The position numbers were made by a program, and so were the translations under genes. Source: Borreliella lanei (GTDB lineage: Bacteria > Spirochaetota > Spirochaetia > Borreliales > Borreliaceae). From it: a stretch of DNA of 64,000 nt. This document shows positions 29,453-38,708 of the stretch, one piece after another (positions within the stretch are counted from its first letter, which is position 1; each line of letters begins with the position of its first letter). The notes beneath the pieces were generated by a model. That model did no database searches. It saw nothing but the letters and a program-made list of their open reading frames with translations, and was not told the origin of the DNA. The DNA lies in the NCBI RefSeq assembly GCF_014205895.1, contig NZ_JACHFC010000003.1, positions 124,001-188,000 of the forward strand, read 5' to 3'.

Positions 29453-32152
29453 TTAACTTTTGCCGTGACAATTTTTATATTTCTTTCCACTTCCACAATA
29501 ACAAGGCTCATTCCTACCTATTTTAGGAGAGCTTCTAACCACTTGAACATTAGAAACGCTTTTATTCTCATTAATAACAATTCCAGAAAGTTCTTTATGT
29601 ATTGGTTTGACATTCCTAGACTTCTTTGTTGACTTAAAATCGGAAGAATTGCCATCTAATTTTAACTGAAGAACACGCCTTATGGTAGAAACTTTAATGT
29701 CTTTAATAAGCTCGCTAAATATTGAAAATCCCTCTTCTTTGTATTCCGTAATTGGATTTTTATTAGCATAAGACCTTAAATAAACAGCCTCTCTTAAAGA
29801 GTCTAAATTTGCAAGATGTTCTTGAAATTTAAAATCAATATTTTTTAAATATTCATATCTTAAAAATCCATTAAAAAGATCTCTACCAATCAAATTTTCC
29901 TTTTCATCTAAATTTGCCCTTGCTATTTGCATTAGCTTAGCCTTTAAATCAAAAGAATTAATATTTTCAATAGAGCCAAGACTCTCAAGCATATAAGCAA
30001 AAATTGAATTTACTTCATTTAAAAAAACATTTGAAACTGTGCTACTTTTTGTCCCTTCAAGCAAAAAACTAAGATATTCTTCTAAAGCAACAAGAATACG
30101 TTCCTTAATAGATGTATCTTCAAGAATAGAGTTTCTCTGAGCATAAATAAAATCTCTCTGCTTTGTAATAACATCGTCATACTCTAACAAATGCTTTCTA
30201 ATTTCAAAATTTCTGTCTTCTACTCGTTTTTGAGCATTAATCAAAGATTTAGTTAAAAGAGAATGTGTAATAGGCTCTCCTGTTGCCATTCCAAGCTTAC
30301 CCATTAATGACCTTAGATTGTCTCCAGCAAAAAGCCGCATTAAATCATCTTCAAGCGACACATAAAATCTTGAACGCCCAGGATCACCTTGTCTTCCACT
30401 ACGCCCACGAAGCTGATTGTCTATTCGTCTTGATTCGTGACGTTCACTACCAATAACATAAAGCCCCCCAAGACTTTTAACTTCATTATAGTCTTTTAGG
30501 TAATTTTCTCTCTCATTTTTAACAGCCTCTTGAAATTCTTCAAGGCTTACATTAGTTCCGATTTTTTTTCTAACTCTGTGTTCAATATTTCCCCCAAGTT
30601 TAATATCCGTACCACGACCAGCCATATTTGTTGCTATTGTAACCGCATGCTTTGCTCCAGCTTCAGCAATAATAAATGCTTCTCGAGAATGATTTTTTGC
30701 ATTAAGAACTTCATGTTTAATCCCTCTATTTCTAAACATGGCTGATAAAATCTCAGATTTTTCAATCGAAACAGTCCCCACTAAAACCGGCTGACCCTTT
30801 TTGTAAGTTTTATAAACCTCATCTGTAATCGCATTAAATTTAAATTCTTCCGTATAATAAATAGTATCATCCTCATCTATTCGCGCTAACAATCTATTTG
30901 TTGGAACCACAACTACATCAAGATTATATATTTTATGAAATTCCTTAGCTTCTGTATCAGCTGTACCTGTCATACCAGAAATCTTATTAAACATTCTAAA
31001 TAGATTTTGAAAAGTAATAGTTGCCATAGTCTTATTTTCATTAGCAACTCTAACTCCTTCTTTAGCCTCAATAGCTTGATGAAGCCCGTCTGAATATCTT
31101 CGCCCTGTTAAAACTCTCCCGGTAAATTCATCTACAATTTCAACCCCAGAATCACCAACAATATATTCTCTATTTTTTAAAAAAAGCAAATGCGCTTTTA
31201 AAGCCTGAGTCATATAATGAACATAATTAAAATTTGAATCAGTATACATAGACCCACTAATAATGCCCTTAGAAATTAAAAGCTGTTCAAGATTATTAAG
31301 CCCTTTGGCAGTAAAAGAAATTCTTTTGGCTTTTTCATCAACAGTATAATCACCATCAAGGTCATCTATTTCTAAAGGATAATCACCTGTTTTGGGATCC
31401 TTGGAACATTCTTTTAAAAAAGATACAAGAGAATTAACTTCAAGATAAGCATTGGTATTGCCTTCAGTAGGCCCTGAAATAATCAATGGAGTTCTTGCCT
31501 CATCGATCAAAATAGAATCAATTTCATCAATAATACAATAATTAAACTTTCTTAAGGATTTCTCATTAAGGTCATAACGCATATTGTCTCTTAGATAATC
31601 AAATCCAAGTTCATTATTTGTAACATAAGTAATATCTTTAGCATATTGAGCCTTTCTTAGCTCATAATCCATATTAGATAGAACAACCCCCACGCTAACA
31701 CCTAAAAGATCAAAAACCGGCTTCATCCAATTGGAATCACGCTCTGCAAGATAGTCATTAACAGTAACAATAATAACCCCATCTCCTGTTAAACTATTTA
31801 AATACGCCGCTTGAACTGAAGAGAGAGTTTTTCCTTCTCCTGTTTTCATCTCTATTATTTTGCCTTTGTGAAGAGCAAGCCCCGCAATGATTTGCACATC
31901 ATAAGGTCTTTCTTTAAGACGCCTTCTAGCAGCTTCTCTAGACAGAGTAAAAGCTCGTTCTAAAATATTCTCTAAAGAATTGCCCGATTTTAATTCATCT
32001 TTAAGCTTTTCTGTCTCCTTTGAAAAATCCTCATCTGCCAACAATAATGCCCAACGCTCAAGCTTATTAATATTTCTTAAAGTTGGAAGATAATCTTTTA
32101 AATCTCTTTTACTTTTTGAGCCAATAGTTGTCTCAAGTACTGCTTTTAACAT
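29453..32152 (-). CDS. secA: Preprotein translocase ATPase SecA
   Basis: Motor that drives proteins through SecYEG. Walker A is MKTGEGKT at about residues 106-113; the DEAD-like [21 protein letters not shown], the preprotein cross-linking region and the [13 protein letters not shown] motif VI are all present. The C-terminus ends with a zinc-binding SEC-C motif, [19 protein letters not shown], which binds SecB/lipids in other species. Length 899 residues. AGGAGA lies 14 bases before the ATG, an unusually long spacing. It is divergent from the lipoprotein gene at 32215 and probably cotranscribed with sodA. Confidence 0.98.
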   Translation of the reverse strand: MLKAVLETTIGSKSKRDLKDYLPTLRNINKLERWALLLADEDFSKETEKLKDELKSGNSLENILERAFTLSREAARRRLKERPYDVQIIAGLALHKGKIIEMKTGEGKTLSSVQAAYLNSLTGDGVIIVTVNDYLAERDSNWMKPVFDLLGVSVGVVLSNMDYELRKAQYAKDITYVTNNELGFDYLRDNMRYDLNEKSLRKFNYCIIDEIDSILIDEARTPLIISGPTEGNTNAYLEVNSLVSFLKECSKDPKTGDYPLEIDDLDGDYTVDEKAKRISFTAKGLNNLEQLLISKGIISGSMYTDSNFNYVHYMTQALKAHLLFLKNREYIVGDSGVEIVDEFTGRVLTGRRYSDGLHQAIEAKEGVRVANENKTMATITFQNLFRMFNKISGMTGTADTEAKEFHKIYNLDVVVVPTNRLLARIDEDDTIYYTEEFKFNAITDEVYKTYKKGQPVLVGTVSIEKSEILSAMFRNRGIKHEVLNAKNHSREAFIIAEAGAKHAVTIATNMAGRGTDIKLGGNIEHRVRKKIGTNVSLEEFQEAVKNERENYLKDYNEVKSLGGLYVIGSERHESRRIDNQLRGRSGRQGDPGRSRFYVSLEDDLMRLFAGDNLRSLMGKLGMATGEPITHSLLTKSLINAQKRVEDRNFEIRKHLLEYDDVITKQRDFIYAQRNSILEDTSIKERILVALEEYLSFLLEGTKSSTVSNVFLNEVNSIFAYMLESLGSIENINSFDLKAKLMQIARANLDEKENLIGRDLFNGFLRYEYLKNIDFKFQEHLANLDSLREAVYLRSYANKNPITEYKEEGFSIFSELIKDIKVSTIRRVLQLKLDGNSSDFKSTKKSRNVKPIHKELSGIVINENKSVSNVQVVRSSPKIGRNEPCYCGSGKKYKNCHGKS

Positions 32153-32177
32153 GGTAGGTATTAATTCTCCTAAATAA

Positions 32178-32207
32178 TTGACTTAAAGTCATTTTAAATA
32201 ATAATAT
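32178..32207 (+). promoter_or_regulatory. Promoter for a leaderless lipoprotein mRNA
   Basis: TTGACT (32178-32183) and TAATAT (32202-32207) are 18 bases apart. The start of transcription would fall at about 32213-32215, on the ATG itself. Confidence 0.5.
32179..32191. promoter_or_regulatory. 13-base palindrome between secA and a lipoprotein gene
   Basis: TGACTTAAAGTCA is symmetric around its central A. It overlaps the -35 box of the plus-strand gene and lies 27 bases upstream of secA, so a protein bound here could affect both genes. Confidence 0.4.
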
Positions 32208-32214
32208 AAAAAAT

Positions 32215-33351
32215 ATGAAAAAACACTATAAAGCTCTTATATTAAGCCTGCTTTTTGCAATTATATCATGTAATACTAAAACTTTAAACGAACTGGGAGA
32301 AGAACAATTCAAAATACCATTTGGAACACTTCCTGGTTCAATAATGCCTCTAAATAACAAATTTACAAATTCAAAATTTGATATCAAAACGTATAACGGG
32401 TTAGTGTACATTGCAGAAATAAAAACAAATAAATTAATGATTTTTAACTCATATGGAAAACTAATACAAACATATCAAAATGGAATATTTAAAACAAACC
32501 CCGATTTAAAAATAAAAAAAATAGATTTTGAAGGAATTCAAGCAATATACCCACTAAAAGATTTTATTATTGTCGCAGACAAACTAAATAATAAAAAATT
32601 AAAATTCAATCAAAAAGAAAATATTGCCTACTTTATGAGAATATTAATACTAAACAAAAACTCATCTGTAGAAATTTTAGGTCAAGAAGGCTTAAACGGA
32701 ATGCCATTTCCACAAATTTATGATGTTAATGTTGATGAAAATGGCAACATTGCAATAATATCAATATATAGTGAAGGATATATAATATATTCTTATAATA
32801 AAGACTTTTCTCCACTTTATAAAATTTACGTCAATAAAAGCCTACTAGAAACAATAGACAATCAAAAGAAAAAATACAATATTTCAATAGACAAGGTTTT
32901 TTTTGAAGTTAACAAAAAAACTCTTTATATAAAAGCTACTCACTATGAAAACATTGGTGACAATGAAAATATAAATGATCTTGGAATTAAAATTAAAGAT
33001 CAATATATCTATAAAATGAGTTTGAAAAAAAACAAAGAATTAGAAGTAATAAGTAAAATTGCTCTTCCTAAAAACCTACTAGATGATAAACAAGAAAGCT
33101 TCATAAACATTATAAAAATACAAAAAGACAAAATAATAGCATCTACTAATATGAAAAATTTATCTAACAATTTAATATGGAAATTAGACAACAAAGGTTT
33201 AATTAAAGAACAAATAGCTTTAATTGAGCCTCCAAATTTAATATTTCTCTCTGAGAGCTTATCTAAAGATGGAATACTTAGTATACTTTATGGCGGTAAA
33301 ACTGGTGTTAGTGTTTACTGGTGGAATTTAAATGCGTTATTAAAATTATAA
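32215..33351 (+). CDS. Probable propeller-like lipoprotein, function unknown
   Basis: A 378-residue protein with a lipoprotein signal (LILSLLFAIISC; lipidated Cys at residue 19). The mature part is beta-rich. Segments such as YNGLVYIAEIKTNKLMIFNSYG and NVDENGNIAIISIYSEGYIIYSY recall NHL or six-bladed propeller blades, so it is probably an envelope-anchored propeller. No catalytic motif is recognisable. There is no Shine-Dalgarno sequence, and the -10 box places the transcript start at the ATG, so it may be leaderless. It is followed by two membrane protein genes on the same strand. Confidence 0.7.
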   Translation: MKKHYKALILSLLFAIISCNTKTLNELGEEQFKIPFGTLPGSIMPLNNKFTNSKFDIKTYNGLVYIAEIKTNKLMIFNSYGKLIQTYQNGIFKTNPDLKIKKIDFEGIQAIYPLKDFIIVADKLNNKKLKFNQKENIAYFMRILILNKNSSVEILGQEGLNGMPFPQIYDVNVDENGNIAIISIYSEGYIIYSYNKDFSPLYKIYVNKSLLETIDNQKKKYNISIDKVFFEVNKKTLYIKATHYENIGDNENINDLGIKIKDQYIYKMSLKKNKELEVISKIALPKNLLDDKQESFINIIKIQKDKIIASTNMKNLSNNLIWKLDNKGLIKEQIALIEPPNLIFLSESLSKDGILSILYGGKTGVSVYWWNLNALLKL

Positions 33352-33379
33352 TTATAAGAGGGTTGAATTTGCAAATACA

Positions 33380-33808
33380 ATGAAAAAGATTAATTGCAAT
33401 CAACAACTAGAAATTGAATATCAAAAAAAATTGAAAAAACATATTATTATTGGAATAATCTTTGTTATAATTCTTTTATTTTTTAAAATTTTATTAATTC
33501 CGAGAATTCAAAATCACGAAAATAATAAAACCAACATCAAAATGATAATAAGCTACAAACAAGATAAAAACAGATTATCGCTAAAAATAAACATAAAAAC
33601 AAAAAAAACTTCCAACCTAGGAAAAGCCAAGCTAGATATTTATCTAGATAATAAATTAATTGAAAGCAATATGTTTTATATAAGCAATAAAAACTTTATA
33701 ACATATGCTAATATAATCTATCAAAATGAAGGTTTATTAAGTATAATATTAAAGAGTAATGGCAATAATAATGTCTTTTATAGTAAAAGAATAAAACCTA
33801 GAGGATAA
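33380..33808 (+). CDS. Single-pass envelope protein, function unknown
   Basis: A 142-residue protein with a short charged N-terminus, one membrane helix (IIIGIIFVIILLFFKILLI, about residues 23-41) and a lysine-rich, beta-rich extracytoplasmic part. I do not recognise a family. GAGGG lies about 20 bases upstream of the ATG, too far for a normal ribosome site, so the start is not certain. It lies 28 bases after the lipoprotein gene and four bases before the next gene, so the three are probably one operon. Confidence 0.6.
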   Translation: MKKINCNQQLEIEYQKKLKKHIIIGIIFVIILLFFKILLIPRIQNHENNKTNIKMIISYKQDKNRLSLKINIKTKKTSNLGKAKLDIYLDNKLIESNMFYISNKNFITYANIIYQNEGLLSIILKSNGNNNVFYSKRIKPRG

Positions 33809-33811
33809 AAT

Positions 33812-34228
33812 ATGATACAAATATACTTCATGTCTGTTTCACTTAACATCTTAGGGGGAATAATACTTGCATTTCCAATATTAATAGAAAGAATAAGTTT
33901 TTTTAAAATTTTTGAAGATTTTGTAAATTTAATAAACGATAACAAAAAGGTAAAAAGCATTTTTGGATTATTATTTTTAATAACCAGCGTCCTTGAAATA
34001 ATCAAGCCCTACAAATTGCCAATAATTGGAAATTTGATTCCAGCTATAAGTTTATTTTTAATTGGATTTATCTTGTTTTTAAAACAAAAATTACCTACAG
34101 AGGTTCAAAATAATAAAAAATATGGAAAATTTAAATCAATACTTGAGAGCAATCAGCAGTTAATTGGCATTATATCAATCATTATAGGAATAATTCATTT
34201 TTTAGCAGCAGAAATACCTTTATTGTAA
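33812..34228 (+). CDS. Small multi-pass membrane protein, function unknown
   Basis: A 138-residue hydrophobic protein with about four membrane helices (SLNILGGIILAFPILI, SIFGLLFLITSVLEII, LIPAISLFLIGFILFL, LIGIISIIIGIIHFLAAEI). No known family is evident. The start ATG follows the preceding stop codon by three bases, with GAGG in the end of the upstream gene as the ribosome site. The same-strand neighbours are an envelope lipoprotein and a single-pass envelope protein, suggesting a joint envelope role. Confidence 0.65.
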   Translation: MIQIYFMSVSLNILGGIILAFPILIERISFFKIFEDFVNLINDNKKVKSIFGLLFLITSVLEIIKPYKLPIIGNLIPAISLFLIGFILFLKQKLPTEVQNNKKYGKFKSILESNQQLIGIISIIIGIIHFLAAEIPLL

Positions 34229-34287
34229 GATATTGCAAGATTAAAAATAAAGATACAATTTTCAATAAAACCACAAGCGACTTGACT

Positions 34288-34316
34288 TTGACATAGTCAT
34301 TCTATATTATTACTAT
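34288..34316 (+). promoter_or_regulatory. Sigma-70 promoter of the S2 lipoprotein gene
   Basis: A perfect TTGACA (34288-34293) and TACTAT (34311-34316) are separated by 17 bases. Transcription would start near 34323, giving a leader of about 60 bases that contains a GC-rich hairpin. Confidence 0.6.
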
Positions 34317-34339
34317 AATTTAATGTAAATTTTAATTAC

Positions 34340-34356
34340 CGGCCCAATAAAGGCCG
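34340..34356 (+). promoter_or_regulatory. GC-rich hairpin in the S2 lipoprotein leader
   Basis: CGGCC and GGCCG form a five-base GC stem with loop CAATAAA, about 17 bases into the predicted leader and 14 bases before the ribosome site (GGAAGAAG). All-GC stems are rare in this AT-rich sequence. Confidence 0.5.
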
Positions 34357-34382
34357 TAAATGGTATAAAGGAAGAAGATATA

Positions 34383-35174
34383 ATGATATTTAGAACATAT
34401 AAATATTTAAAATTAATAATACTATCCATATTAATGCTGAGTTGCGCTTTTTTTAAAAAACCACAATCTGTACATCAAGACAGCAATACTGGCAAACCAA
34501 TAAGTGACGAAAAATTACATTTAAAAAATTCACAATCTGTATCTATACAGCAAGAAAGCGGTACTGGCAAACCAATAAGCGATGAAAAATTACAGTTAAT
34601 ATCAGGTAAAATTTCAAATAAAAAATTGCCAATCATAAATGGCAATCATGACGTAACTTGGATAAAAACAAAGGCAATGAAAATCTTAGACGAATATGGA
34701 AAAGAAATACCAGAATTTAAAAACAAATTTGGATATTCTTATATACTATCTCCTATAAAAATGGATGATGAATATAGTTATTACACATCGCTATTAATAC
34801 TTTTTGAAACAACTAAAAATGGAGATAAAGAATACGAAATCGAAGATATTAAATTTGTAACAGCTGGTTCCACCCTAGAGCTTAAAAATTCTCTTCTGGC
34901 TGTTGAAAATTCACAAGAAGAAGGATATATTACTTCATACCCATTTGGAATATTAATGAGCGACGAAATTAAAAATGCTTTTAAATTAACATACCAAAAT
35001 GGTCATTGGAATTATATGCTTGCAAATTTAACTGTCAAAAACAAACTTACTCAAAAAACTAAAATTTATAAAATTTCTCTTAATTCAAAATTAATTATTG
35101 AATTTTTAAAAGAAGTACTAAAAGAAAATTCAATATTAAAAGACATAGCTGGAGATCTATTTGAAGATATATAA
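34383..35174 (+). CDS. S2-type lipoprotein antigen
   Basis: A 263-residue outer-surface-type lipoprotein. The signal ends at LSILMLSC with the lipidated Cys at residue 21. Residues about 27-75 contain two imperfect copies of a 23-25-residue tandem repeat sharing TGKPISDEKL, which would form a flexible tether. The C-terminal domain (about 95-255) is beta-rich and related to the next protein: YPFGILMSDEIKNAF matches YSFGTLRTESLSKTV there, as does the WNYMLANLTVKNK region. The family is Borrelia-specific. From memory it matches the antigen called S2 in B. burgdorferi. GGAAGAAG precedes the ATG. It is monocistronic or cotranscribed with the paralog 24 bases downstream. Confidence 0.82.
   Translation: MIFRTYKYLKLIILSILMLSCAFFKKPQSVHQDSNTGKPISDEKLHLKNSQSVSIQQESGTGKPISDEKLQLISGKISNKKLPIINGNHDVTWIKTKAMKILDEYGKEIPEFKNKFGYSYILSPIKMDDEYSYYTSLLILFETTKNGDKEYEIEDIKFVTAGSTLELKNSLLAVENSQEEGYITSYPFGILMSDEIKNAFKLTYQNGHWNYMLANLTVKNKLTQKTKIYKISLNSKLIIEFLKEVLKENSILKDIAGDLFEDI
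34462..34600 (+). repeat. Two-unit tandem repeat in the S2 lipoprotein tether
   Basis: Unit one is 34462-34530 and unit two starts at 34531. Both begin with CACAATCTGT and share ACTGGCAAACCAATAAG. Unit two carries a six-base insertion. The repeat stays in frame. Confidence 0.85.
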
Positions 35175-35197
35175 ATACAAACAAAAGGAAACATCTT

Positions 35198-35875
35198 ATG
35201 AGCATTAAAAAATTTATTTTAACCGTGATAATTCTTTCTATAGCTAAAAATAGCTTTTCTGAAAACGAAATTAATATCTTCGAAAATGAAAATTATATTG
35301 TAAAAGAAAATATAAAAACAGAAATTAAAAAACTAAAACAAAGTTTTTTACTTGTATCTGTTGATGTTGCTATTAGCCAACCCTACATGGAATTAGTAGA
35401 TTTAAATGGGGCCCCAATACAAGAACTTAATGGAATTAGTTATTCATTTATAAATGTGTTTTCAAAAATTGGATCTTCTGCTATTATTTCATTTGACCTA
35501 TCAAACGAAGCTTCAAAAAAATACAAAATCACAAAATTAGAATTTTTAAGTCCAGATAAAGGCAATTTTATTAATCGTCTAAGTAGTCTTACTAGTGGAA
35601 AGCAGCAATCAAAAAAAGAGCTTGCAAAAGACGCTTATTCATTTGGCACATTAAGGACCGAATCTCTTTCAAAAACAGTTGCAGAATATTACAAAAATAA
35701 CAACTGGTATTATATTTTAGCAGCAATAACAGTAGAAAAAAATAATATAAATAAAGAAACTAAAAAATACGAAATTAGAATTAACCCTAAAATATATAAT
35801 GATTTTCAAAAAAATTTGAGATTCCATTTTAAAGGAAACCAAATAAAAAAATTCCCAATACCCATTATAGAATAA
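35198..35875 (+). CDS. S2-related secreted or periplasmic protein
   Basis: A 225-residue paralog of the S2 lipoprotein without the tandem repeats and without a lipobox. The N-terminus is a signal sequence (IKKFILTVIILSIAKNSFS), followed by a mature start near ENEINIF. The C-terminal domain shows YSFGTLRTESL and WYYILAAITVEKN, aligning with the S2 gene upstream. It may thus be soluble in the periplasm or secreted rather than lipid-anchored. AAAGGA lies eight bases before the ATG, 23 bases after the S2 stop, so the pair are probably co-expressed. No biochemical role is known to me. Confidence 0.75.
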   Translation: MSIKKFILTVIILSIAKNSFSENEINIFENENYIVKENIKTEIKKLKQSFLLVSVDVAISQPYMELVDLNGAPIQELNGISYSFINVFSKIGSSAIISFDLSNEASKKYKITKLEFLSPDKGNFINRLSSLTSGKQQSKKELAKDAYSFGTLRTESLSKTVAEYYKNNNWYYILAAITVEKNNINKETKKYEIRINPKIYNDFQKNLRFHFKGNQIKKFPIPIIE

Positions 35876-35924
35876 ACCACAAATTAATATAAAAATATTT
35901 TTACTTCTCTAAGAGAGCTAAATA

Positions 35925-35930
35925 TATGAT
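35925..35930 (+). promoter_or_regulatory. -10 box placing alr as leaderless
   Basis: TATGAT ends ten bases before the alr ATG, and the region in between has no Shine-Dalgarno sequence. Transcription would begin about three bases before the start codon. Confidence 0.4.
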
Positions 35931-35939
35931 AATAAAACA

Positions 35940-37040
35940 ATGAGCAGCAATAAAACAATAATAATAAATTTAAATAATTTAGAACATAACCTAAATTTAA
36001 TTAAAAATAAAATTGGTGAAAAAGAAATAGTGGCTACCTTAAAGGGCGATGCATATGGTCACGGGCTTATAAATATCTTTAAATTTTTAAAATCAAAACA
36101 AATAAATTATTTTGGACTTTCTAATATTGAAGATGCTAAAACACTTAAAAAAATTGATAAAAATATAAAAATATTGATGTACATTAAAGTGGATAAAAAA
36201 GAAATTAAAAATTTAATTAAACTTGAGCTAGTAGCATTTGTTGCTGATTTTGAATATCTATTTTTAATAGAAAAAGAATGTGCATTGCAAAAAACTAAAA
36301 CAAAAGTCCACTTAAAAATTGATATTGGAATGAATAGATACGGAATAAAAATAGATGGTGCCCTTGAAATAGCCACATACATTCAAAATTCAAAGTTTTT
36401 AGAGCTAGAAGGGATCTGCTCACATCTCCCATCAACAGAAAACTTTAAAACCACACAAAAACAAATAGAGCAATTCTTCTTTTTTTTGGAAACGCTAAAA
36501 CAAAAAAATATTAATCCCAAATTTGTCCATATTTCTAATTCAGGGCACATTATCAACTACAAACTAAGTCCGCAATTTAATATGGTAAGACCGGGTCTTA
36601 TTCTTTACGGTTACTGCCCATCGCTAAAAAACAAAAAAATTGCTTCAAATTTTAAGCCTGTATTAAGTTTATTTTCAAAAGTAATATTTATCAAAAATGT
36701 AAAAAAGGGTGAAAAAATTTCATATTCGGGTATATTTCAAGCCAAAGAAGATATGAAAATAGGAATTATTCCAATCGGATATTTTGATGGAATACCTCAA
36801 AATATAAGTAATGATTTTTATTTTTTAATAAACAATAAAAAATGTAAAATAAGAGGAAAAGTTTGCATGAATCTAACAATAGTAGAAATTCCCAAAGACC
36901 TAAAAGTTAAAACGGGCTCAAAAGTAGAAATTATATCAGAAAAATTAAGTATAGATGAAATGAGCAAATTTTCTAAAAGAAGTCATTATGAATTACTATG
37001 TAATATAGGCAAATATGAGAAGAAAAAATACTTAAATTAA
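35940..37040 (+). CDS. alr: Alanine racemase
   Basis: PLP enzyme that makes D-alanine for peptidoglycan. The PLP-lysine motif ATLKGDAYGHG is at about residue 33-43 (the usual form is VKADAYGHG), and SGIFQAKEDMKIGIIPIGYFDG holds the second catalytic Tyr region. Length 366 residues. No Shine-Dalgarno precedes the ATG. Its last nine bases overlap the convergent repeat protein gene. Sited among envelope genes, it is consistent with cell-wall synthesis. Confidence 0.96.
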   Translation: MSSNKTIIINLNNLEHNLNLIKNKIGEKEIVATLKGDAYGHGLINIFKFLKSKQINYFGLSNIEDAKTLKKIDKNIKILMYIKVDKKEIKNLIKLELVAFVADFEYLFLIEKECALQKTKTKVHLKIDIGMNRYGIKIDGALEIATYIQNSKFLELEGICSHLPSTENFKTTQKQIEQFFFFLETLKQKNINPKFVHISNSGHIINYKLSPQFNMVRPGLILYGYCPSLKNKKIASNFKPVLSLFSKVIFIKNVKKGEKISYSGIFQAKEDMKIGIIPIGYFDGIPQNISNDFYFLINNKKCKIRGKVCMNLTIVEIPKDLKVKTGSKVEIISEKLSIDEMSKFSKRSHYELLCNIGKYEKKKYLN

Positions 37041-38633
37041 ATTGCCTAAAGAATCAAATTTTTGAAAATCTATTAAATTGCCTCTAGAATCATAAATCCA
37101 CTTATAAATTGAAAATCCCCCAACATCATCTCTTAATCTCAAATCTGGACCATGGTTTGACTGCTTTGATATTTTCCCAAATTTATTGTATTCATATTTA
37201 TAAACACTAACTCCATGAATATCGTCTTGCAATTGTCCCAAGCTGCCAAAATTTTTTTGAGAAATAAGCCTATTTTGTTTATCATATTCATATGAATACT
37301 CAAAAACAAAATTACAATCAGCAACCAAAACTCCATCCTTAGAATAATTTTTCTTTGAAATCATATTGCCATTAGAATCGTAACCAAATTTATACTTTGA
37401 AACTCCTTCAAAATCATCTATTGGATTAACAAAATCCCCACCAAAATGTTCTTGAGAAATCAAAAATCCTTCTTTGTCGTAAGAATATCTGTAAATCATA
37501 ACACCTTTAACATCCGATATTAAATTAAATTTTTTATCAAAAAAAATATTTTCTATTAGATAAAAATTATCATCATATTTATAACTATAAATAGCAATGC
37601 CTTTAAAATTATCCATTATTTCATACTTTTCCTCATAAACAGTAGGAATATCTCTATTATAGTTTTTATTGATCTTATTACTGTAGTTTATTATCCTTTT
37701 TTCATTATTTTGGATATAAAAAATAGTCTTCTTCATGGCATACCCATTTTGACTGATTGTTAAATTATTATTATTGTCATAATTATATTCCTTATAATAG
37801 CAATCCTTATCTTTAAAATAATATTCATAACGATAAATTGCTACATTATTTTCATCAGGAGTCAAGTTGTTATTAATATCATAATTTAAAATCTCAATAA
37901 CTTTTCCATCAACATCATAATGATATATTTTAGTAGCTACAGAAAATGGATTTGAAACAGTGTGAGACGATTTATCAAGATATTCCTCTTTAATAAGATT
38001 ATGATTAGCATCATAGGTTAATCTAAATCCACAAGTACCATTTTTTGATCTTATGATACAACCATTCTCATCGTAATACAAAACCGTTTTAACAAATTTG
38101 GTATGATCATAGCTGATCTTTGTAAAATACACATTATTTAAATCTTTGATTTGAATCCCTGATTCATTAAACCTGTAAACACTAAACTCTCTCTCATTAT
38201 CGTATAAAAAATGGTAATAAGAAACATCATATTTATCTCTAACCATTTCATTAGATCTATTATAATTAAAAATATTTTTAATCCTGCCATCACTCATATA
38301 TTCTATATGTTCAATATAAACACCATTATTGTTTTTAAAAGCAAGTCCTCTATTTAGAAATATACGCCTTTCACTGCGTTTGGATCTTTCTATTTTAATT
38401 TGGCTTGCATTAAAAAAAGAAGGCATTAAAATACTAAGCTTACCAATATAATCAACTAAAATAAGATTATTATTGCGATCATAAGTAAATTTATATCCGT
38501 ACTCTTCCTCAGACTCTTCTTTTGTAATCTCATATTTACCTACTATACTGTAATTAACAGAATAATCTGCAAACCTATAGTAAACTTCCTTTGAAAAAAG
38601 AGAAGCACTAATAAAAAATATTATAAATAACAT
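37032..38633 (-). CDS. Secreted YD-like repeat protein, function unknown
   Basis: A 533-residue protein whose mature part is about a dozen copies of a roughly 40-residue unit with the core YxYxYDxxNxLI (examples YKFGYDSNGNMISKKNY, YSYEYDKQNRLISQKNF, YKYEYNKFGKISKQSNH). This resembles the YD repeats of Rhs/wall proteins but without a C-terminal toxin: the protein ends on a repeat. I place the start at ATG 38633, with AAGGAA 7-12 bases upstream and a signal sequence MLFIIFFISASLFSKEVYY; a longer frame upstream has no ribosome site and would overlap the divergent small gene's promoter. It is probably periplasmic or surface exposed. The role is unknown. Confidence 0.72.
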   Translation of the reverse strand: MLFIIFFISASLFSKEVYYRFADYSVNYSIVGKYEITKEESEEEYGYKFTYDRNNNLILVDYIGKLSILMPSFFNASQIKIERSKRSERRIFLNRGLAFKNNNGVYIEHIEYMSDGRIKNIFNYNRSNEMVRDKYDVSYYHFLYDNEREFSVYRFNESGIQIKDLNNVYFTKISYDHTKFVKTVLYYDENGCIIRSKNGTCGFRLTYDANHNLIKEEYLDKSSHTVSNPFSVATKIYHYDVDGKVIEILNYDINNNLTPDENNVAIYRYEYYFKDKDCYYKEYNYDNNNNLTISQNGYAMKKTIFYIQNNEKRIINYSNKINKNYNRDIPTVYEEKYEIMDNFKGIAIYSYKYDDNFYLIENIFFDKKFNLISDVKGVMIYRYSYDKEGFLISQEHFGGDFVNPIDDFEGVSKYKFGYDSNGNMISKKNYSKDGVLVADCNFVFEYSYEYDKQNRLISQKNFGSLGQLQDDIHGVSVYKYEYNKFGKISKQSNHGPDLRLRDDVGGFSIYKWIYDSRGNLIDFQKFDSLGNLI

Positions 38634-38708
38634 GAATAAATTCCTTGATAAATCAACCCTATTTTGATAGATTTTATTATACAATAAATCTATCAAAAGG
38701 AGCTTAAA

